From: CAYNHF01 sp964397045 | Lineage (GTDB): Bacteria > Actinomycetota > Acidimicrobiia > Spongiisociales > UBA5794 | Direction of reading: 5' to 3' | Assembly: GCA_964397045.1 (NCBI GenBank) | Contig: CAYNHF010000040.1 | Location: forward strand, 1-45,719 | DNA length: 45,719 bases | Shown: positions 40,955-45,719 of the stretch, piece by piece | Layout of the letters: each line of letters starts with the position of its first letter | Numbering within the stretch: the first letter of the stretch is position 1 | Position numbers and translations under genes: made by a program | Notes under the pieces: model-generated | Seen by the model: only the letters and a program-made list of their open reading frames with translations | Database searches by the model: none | What the model was told of the DNA's origin: nothing

Positions 40955-42979
40955 CTACGCGGCGTCGAGTTGCCTCAGCAGGAACGCCAAGGTGAACGCT
41001 TCGTCCCGCCAGATGTCGTAGCGGCCGGAACGAGCGAAGTGCCCTGCTCCCATCTCCGTCTTGAGCAGGATCGGACGATCGCCGGTATCAGCCGTTCGCA
41101 ACTTGGCCACCCACTTGGCAGGCTCCCAGTACGAAACCCGGGGGTCGTTGAGGCCTGCGGTCACCAACAACGCCGGATACTCAGCCTCCTCGAGGTTCTC
41201 GTACGGGGCGTAGCTCCGCAGCCACGCATACTGCTCTGGCAGTTTCGGGTTACCCCACTCTTCCCACTCGACCACGGTCAGCGGCAACGAACCGTCCAAC
41301 ATCGTGTTCACCACATCAACAAACGGAACCTGCAGCACCGCGGCCCGATAGAGATCCGGGCGCAGATTCAGCGCGGCTCCCACGGTGAGGCCACCTGCAC
41401 TCCCTCCGCGAGTTGCCAGACGGCCTGGATCCCCGTAGCCGCCCCCCACGAGATGCCGCGTGGCGTCGATCAGGTCGCTGAATGTGTTGGGCTTGTTCTC
41501 CATCCTGCCTGCCTCGTACCAGGCACGACCCATCTCACCGCCGCCGCGTACATGGGCTACGGCATAGACGGCACCGCGATCGAGGAGGCTGAGCCGGGGA
41601 ATCGAAAACCCGGCCGGTATCGAAGTCTCATACGCCCCGTAGGCATACACCACCAGCGGAGCGGACCCATCGATTGGAGTGTCGCGGTGGTACACCACAC
41701 TGAGGGGGATCGCCGCGCCGTCGGCGGCCTGGCCCCACACTCGTTCGGTCGAGTACTCCTCCGAATTGAATCCACCCAACACCGGAGTCTGTCTGAGGAG
41801 CGTTCGTTCCCCCGATGCGATGTCCTGGTCGAAGATGCTCAAGGGGGTAATCGGACTCTCGTACCGGTATCGCAGCGACGTGGCCTCAAACTCATAGTTC
41901 TTCCCTGGACCCACCTGATAAACCGGTTCTGGCATCTCGAGATACCGGGGCGCATCTCCTTCGACGATGAGCAGCGCCGCCGGTAATCCCCCACGTCGGC
42001 CCCACACCACGACGTGCCCGGCGAAACAGTCCGCGAACGACAGCTTCACTCCTGCCTCGTGGGAGATGACCTCGGTGGCTGTTCCTCCGTCGATGGGCAG
42101 CCGGATGAGTTTGCCGTCAGTGGCGCCGTCGTTGGTGACGACCCAGAAAGCCGGCCCCCGATGATCGACTGCATACTCGACACCGTCGCTGCGCGGCAGC
42201 ACGGAACGCGGCACGGGATCAGGAGCCTCCCCGGGGATTGCCCATGTCTCTGATGTTGTCGCCGACTCGGCTTCGATCAGCACGAAGCTGCCGCTGCGAG
42301 TCCGGTGCACGCCGAGATAGAACCGTTCGTCGTCTTCCTGCAGCACCAGGGTGTCGGTGGCTGGGTCCGAACCCAGCCGGTGACGCCAAATCTGCCACGG
42401 TCGCATCGCCTCGTCGGGCACCGAGTAGAAGATGTGTCCCGAATCGCTCGACCAAGCCAGTCCGTACGAGCACAACGGAACCTCTTCTTCGAGGTCGGTA
42501 CCGCTCTCGATGTCGCGAAAGCGCAGGCGATACCGCTCTGAACCGTCCAGGTCGACGGTGTAGGCGGCCGAGGTTTCGTCGGGACTCACCGCGAGGTTAC
42601 CGAGCCGGAAGTAGTCGGAACCCTCCGCCGCTGCGTTCTCGTCGAGCATGACCTCGACCGGTCCGGCGGGGGACCCAGACATCCGGACCCAGATGCGGTA
42701 GTCCTTTCCCTCCTCGGTTCGAGTTGCATAGAAGAACGCACCCCGCCGCGCCGGCACGTCCATGTCCGTCTCTTGCGTGCGGCGTTTGATCTCGTCGAAG
42801 ATCTCCTGTTGCAGCCCCGTCGTTGGCTCCATCACGGCAGCCGTATAGGCGTTCTCTACCTGCAGGTAGTCGACCACGGCAGGGTCTTCCCGGTCCCGCA
42901 GCCAGAAGTAGGCGTCCTCGACCGTCTCGCCGTGCAGTGTTCTTTGGTGGGGCCGTCGTTCGGCCGAAGGTGGAATCAT
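40955..42979 (-). CDS. ptrB: Oligopeptidase B-like S9 serine peptidase
   Basis: The 674-residue enzyme has an N-terminal propeller (about 70-400) and a C-terminal alpha/beta hydrolase domain. The triad is Ser 527 (RGGSAGGL), Asp near 612 (LNDPRVSYWEP) and His near 647 (GAGHFARSGRYD). The N-terminal HGETVEDAYFWLRDRE and the size fit oligopeptidase B, which cuts short peptides after Arg or Lys. No signal peptide is visible, so it should be cytoplasmic. It stands alone, separated from the response regulators by about 150 bases. Confidence 0.92.
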   Translation of the reverse strand: MIPPSAERRPHQRTLHGETVEDAYFWLRDREDPAVVDYLQVENAYTAAVMEPTTGLQQEIFDEIKRRTQETDMDVPARRGAFFYATRTEEGKDYRIWVRMSGSPAGPVEVMLDENAAAEGSDYFRLGNLAVSPDETSAAYTVDLDGSERYRLRFRDIESGTDLEEEVPLCSYGLAWSSDSGHIFYSVPDEAMRPWQIWRHRLGSDPATDTLVLQEDDERFYLGVHRTRSGSFVLIEAESATTSETWAIPGEAPDPVPRSVLPRSDGVEYAVDHRGPAFWVVTNDGATDGKLIRLPIDGGTATEVISHEAGVKLSFADCFAGHVVVWGRRGGLPAALLIVEGDAPRYLEMPEPVYQVGPGKNYEFEATSLRYRYESPITPLSIFDQDIASGERTLLRQTPVLGGFNSEEYSTERVWGQAADGAAIPLSVVYHRDTPIDGSAPLVVYAYGAYETSIPAGFSIPRLSLLDRGAVYAVAHVRGGGEMGRAWYEAGRMENKPNTFSDLIDATRHLVGGGYGDPGRLATRGGSAGGLTVGAALNLRPDLYRAAVLQVPFVDVVNTMLDGSLPLTVVEWEEWGNPKLPEQYAWLRSYAPYENLEEAEYPALLVTAGLNDPRVSYWEPAKWVAKLRTADTGDRPILLKTEMGAGHFARSGRYDIWRDEAFTLAFLLRQLDAA

Positions 42980-43134
42980 CGGCGCAAGCGTATCCGAGCA
43001 CCGTTCACTTCAGTTCGGCGGTGTGCTCGAAACATCGGATTCGGGGAAGAGCGTTGACGACACACCTCGCAGAAACGATCACTACGGCTGAGCGCGCGAC
43101 GGCGCGGGCAGCGACGACAGGTATCGTCGCCTAC

Positions 43135-43797
43135 GTGACGGTGTCGATAGTGCTCGCAGAGGACAGCTTTCTGGTTCGAGAAGGCATTCGCATGCTGCTC
43201 GATGAGGCCGGGTATGAGTTGGCGGCTGCGGTCGAGGACTACGACGAGTTGATGGCAGCGGTCGAAGAACACGACCCGGACGTGGTCATCACCGATATTC
43301 GCATGCCTCCGAGCCGTACCGACGAAGGCGTCCGTGCCGCACGAGAGATCCGGCGCGCTCACCCCACCACCAGCGTGATCGTGCTGTCTCAATACGTGGA
43401 ACCCGACTATGCATTGGCCCTCTTCGAGGACGGCAGCGACCATCTCGCCTATCTCCTCAAGGAACGGGTCGGCGACCTCGACCAACTGGAAGATGCCATC
43501 ACGCAAGTACAGCGTGGCGCCTCTGTTGTGGATCCCAAGGTGGTCGATGCTCTGGTGGCGGGCAGGATTCAGCAGGAAGCCTCCAAGCTGAACCGGCTCA
43601 CACCCCGAGAGACCGAGGTGCTCGCCGAGATCGCCACCGGCAAGAGCAACGCGGCAATCGCCGACTCGTTGTTCCTCTCACAGCGCGCCGTGGAGAAACA
43701 CATCAACTCGATCTTCACCAAACTCGATCTTCCACCTGAGCCCGATGCCAACCGGCGAGTGCAGGCCGTCTTGCTGTATCTGGCGGAGGCGACATGA
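43135..43797 (+). CDS. NarL/LuxR-type response regulator
   Basis: The 220-residue protein has a receiver domain (about 1-120) with acidic pocket ED near 9-10, phosphoacceptor Asp 54 (VITDIRMPP) and Lys in LLKERV near 107. A LuxR-type helix-turn-helix follows (about 155-215: LTPRETEVLAEIATGKSNAAIADSLF). It should bind DNA when phosphorylated. The GTG at 43135 gives MTVSIVLAEDS; a second GTG two codons later is also possible. A receiver-only regulator follows in the same direction, and a sensor kinase faces both. Confidence 0.92.
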   Translation: MTVSIVLAEDSFLVREGIRMLLDEAGYELAAAVEDYDELMAAVEEHDPDVVITDIRMPPSRTDEGVRAAREIRRAHPTTSVIVLSQYVEPDYALALFEDGSDHLAYLLKERVGDLDQLEDAITQVQRGASVVDPKVVDALVAGRIQQEASKLNRLTPRETEVLAEIATGKSNAAIADSLFLSQRAVEKHINSIFTKLDLPPEPDANRRVQAVLLYLAEAT

Positions 43798-43885
43798 TGG
43801 GGGGTGTGGCTACCACCACCAAGAGGACCGTAGGGCCACCCTCGCCGGGCGACCAGTGCGGCGCGACGATGAGCGGGTGGACGTC

Positions 43886-44254
43886 ATGACCAAACCGGTT
43901 CGCGTATTGATCGTTGATGACCAGGAGTCGTATCGCTCTGCTGCACGGCTTGTGGTTGAACTCGCCGACGGTTTCGAAATCGCCGGAGAAGCAGCCAGTG
44001 GCGAGGATTCGCTGCTGATGGTGCCCAACCTGCTACCCGACCTGGTGCTGATGGACATCAACATGCCTGGTATCGATGGTCTCGAAGCGACGAAGCGCCT
44101 TCTGGCAGACCATCCCGACCTCAAGGTCGTCGTGCTTTCGACCTACGAGGCCGTGGAGTACGAGCAAATCGCGGTGAACGCCGGCGCAGTGGCGTTCATC
44201 TCCAAGTCGGAATTCGGTCCGGACGCGCTCGAAGCAGCCTGGGAGCCCGCCTGA
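43886..44254 (+). CDS. Receiver-only response regulator
   Basis: The 122-residue protein is a stand-alone receiver domain: DD near 11-12, phosphoacceptor Asp 57 (LVLMDINMPG), Thr/Ser switch region (VVLSTYE), and Lys in FISKSE. There is no output domain. The ATG at 43886 is preferred; frames upstream add unrelated residues. Single-domain receivers act as phosphate shuttles or bind targets directly. It lies 88 bases after the LuxR-type regulator and is convergent with the kinase gene 13 bases away. Confidence 0.85.
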   Translation: MTKPVRVLIVDDQESYRSAARLVVELADGFEIAGEAASGEDSLLMVPNLLPDLVLMDINMPGIDGLEATKRLLADHPDLKVVVLSTYEAVEYEQIAVNAGAVAFISKSEFGPDALEAAWEPA

Positions 44255-44267
44255 CCGACCTGCGGTC

Positions 44268-45719
44268 TCAGGTTGAGGCGACCCCGACCGGAAGCGGAAT
44301 GGTTGCGTTGATCGAGGACCCGCCACTTTCGGTGGCCGCGATTCCCAGCCGACCACCAACGGAGTCAACCCGATCGGACATGTTGGTGAGTCCGGCACCG
44401 CGGTTGACGGTGGCGGGATCGAACCCGGGGCCGTGGTCGGAAACTGTGAACCGAAGTTCGCTGGATTCTTCTGTGAGTTGGACCCGAATCGGTGGTTCGG
44501 CATATTTGACGGCGTTGGTGATCGCCTCCGAGATACAGAAATAGGTCGCGGCTTCGATCTCGGTTGGATAGCGGCCAACAACACCGGTGACCGACACGTC
44601 GACCGGTGCCAAGGCGGCCAGCGCCCGCAGCGGCGCCTCCAGGCCCTCTGACTCCAACAACGGTGGGTAGATACCCCGCGCCAAATCGCCGATCTCGTTC
44701 ACCGCCGCTTGAGCATCGTTGCTCATCTGCTCCAACAACTCAGCAGTCCGAGTCGACTCCTCCTCGGCAGCCAACCGCGCCGCCGATGAGAGCCTGCCCT
44801 TCAAACCGACCACGTTCTGCTGCGCCCCGTCATTCAGGTCCCGCTCCAGTTTGCGTCGCTCCAGGTCCTCCGCCTCCACCAGCCGTCGGCGTGACGACTC
44901 CAACTCCGCCGCCGTCTCTTCCAACTCGGCATCGAGGCGCAGCTTGCGTATCACGAGGCCGGCCGAGCCCGCCAGGTCCTCCACCAGGCGCAACTCAGCC
45001 GGATGCAACGTGGACCCAGCCGGTTGTTCGAGCGTGAGCGCCCCCAAACGCTCCCCGTCGTGTTCGATCGCCGTCACATGACCCGGCAGGTCACCCCACT
45101 CAAGGGCCTCACCCTCGCCGTCAGCCGGTGGGTACGAGGCCGAGAGCTCAAACCAGTCCCCCTCGACCAGCCACACCCCGGTCCGCTCCGCACCCGTGCC
45201 CAACGCCAACTGCTCAGCCATGCGGTCGAGCAGACCCACCTCGTCCTCAGCCTCCGGCAACCGACGCGACAACTCCGACAACACCTCATACGGCGTCGCC
45301 CGCTTCCCATACACCAACCGGTTCGCCAACCGCTGCGCCCGAGCCCGCACCGGCTCAAACGCCACCGCCACCCCCGCGGTAGCCGCCATCGCCAGCCACA
45401 CACTCGAACCCCCAACCAACGACCCCAACGCCACCACCCCCACCGCATACACCACCGTGATAAACACCGCCAACAACACAAAAACAATCGTCCGATTAAT
45501 CACCACATCAATGTCATACAACCGGTACTTCAAAATCGCCACGCCAAATGACAACGGGACGAGCGCAAGTGCGACCGTGCCTATGAGGCTCGAGTCCGGC
45601 AGCCAGGAGAAGCCGAAGATGAGCAGAACCTGAATCGCCAACGCCCACGTGACCCAGCGGTACTGCAGTCGCTCCTCTCCCACACTCCGCCTGAACCGGC
45701 GCACCAGGTTCACGAGGGC
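44268..45719 (-). CDS. NarL-partner-type sensor histidine kinase lacking the phosphoacceptor His (partial)
   Basis: The visible 481 residues, cut at the window edge, have four hydrophobic helices (about 20-40, 44-62, 75-100, 104-120), a GAF-like region (about 150-255), a dimerisation helix pair and a C-terminal ATPase domain. ATP-binding boxes are intact: SEAITNAVKYA (N box), SDHGPGFDP and GAGLTNMSDRVDSVGG. In the HisKA_3 helix, where relatives read RDLHDGAQQ, this protein reads RDLNDGAQQ (Asn near 294, codon 44832-44834). It may therefore be unable to autophosphorylate. Codon use changes sharply within 45130-45545. Confidence 0.88.
   Translation of the reverse strand, partial: ALVNLVRRFRRSVGEERLQYRWVTWALAIQVLLIFGFSWLPDSSLIGTVALALVPLSFGVAILKYRLYDIDVVINRTIVFVLLAVFITVVYAVGVVALGSLVGGSSVWLAMAATAGVAVAFEPVRARAQRLANRLVYGKRATPYEVLSELSRRLPEAEDEVGLLDRMAEQLALGTGAERTGVWLVEGDWFELSASYPPADGEGEALEWGDLPGHVTAIEHDGERLGALTLEQPAGSTLHPAELRLVEDLAGSAGLVIRKLRLDAELEETAAELESSRRRLVEAEDLERRKLERDLNDGAQQNVVGLKGRLSSAARLAAEEESTRTAELLEQMSNDAQAAVNEIGDLARGIYPPLLESEGLEAPLRALAALAPVDVSVTGVVGRYPTEIEAATYFCISEAITNAVKYAEPPIRVQLTEESSELRFTVSDHGPGFDPATVNRGAGLTNMSDRVDSVGGRLGIAATESGGSSINATIPLPVGVAST

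Overview
The window is high-GC, densely coded DNA that reads as the chromosome of an actinobacterium. The main signposts are a crgA gene, an FHA/PP2C/RodA/PBP/PASTA-kinase cell-envelope cluster, a class E-like sortase and a small-type SRP RNA. Start codons are often GTG or TTG, and many neighbouring genes share 4-base ATGA or GTGA stop/start overlaps. The proteins do not look specifically streptomycete or mycobacterial. A deep-branching lineage such as Acidimicrobiia is my inference, not something the sequence proves.

Layout. 1-635 holds no gene I can defend. 636-5700: tRNA-Arg(ACG), a lipoprotein, two tandem DUF885 metallopeptidase-like genes, a small CpaE-annotated-type protein and tRNA-Ser(GCU). 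5770-9900: a small membrane protein, tRNA-Ser(CGA) followed by duplicated repeats, a two-domain VOC protein, tRNA-Ser(UGA) followed by related repeats, a zinc-ribbon membrane protein and a 2-hydroxyacid dehydrogenase. 9958-18387: an SMP-30-like lactonase, a degenerate M1-peptidase-like lipoprotein, tadA, tRNA-Ser(GGA), a two-domain fasciclin lipoprotein, the SRP RNA, a menG/ubiE-type methyltransferase, serS, a DUF4446 gene with a membrane partner, and tRNA-Leu(CAG).

18537-30274 is the envelope growth and signalling block. It runs fhaA, fhaB, a small membrane protein, pstP, rodA, pbpA, a CPBP protease, a convergent lipoprotein, pknB with five PASTA repeats, and mutY. Opposing these are trpG/pabA, a 52-residue membrane protein and a sortase, followed by crgA. 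The kinase and phosphatase presumably set the phosphorylation state read by the FHA proteins and the RodA/PBP pair.

30381-36513 is acyl-CoA metabolism: a thiolase, tRNA-Ala(UGC), an SDR reductase, a family I CoA transferase and an enoyl-CoA hydratase, then an aroE-like gene and tRNA-Ile(GAU). 36533-45719 carries an LtrA-like membrane protein, a secreted protein, an ECF sigma factor with a coupled membrane protein, a small basic ORF, an oligopeptidase B-like enzyme, two response regulators and a convergent sensor kinase cut by the window end.

The observations most worth checking are these. (1) The sensor kinase has Asn where the phosphoacceptor His should be, and a sharply different codon pattern in its membrane half. 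(2) A ~48-bp intergenic palindrome occurs four times, three of them between convergent genes. (3) A repeat family follows two tRNA-Ser genes and includes a duplicated tRNA 3' end. (4) An M1-like lipoprotein has lost its zinc-binding residues.
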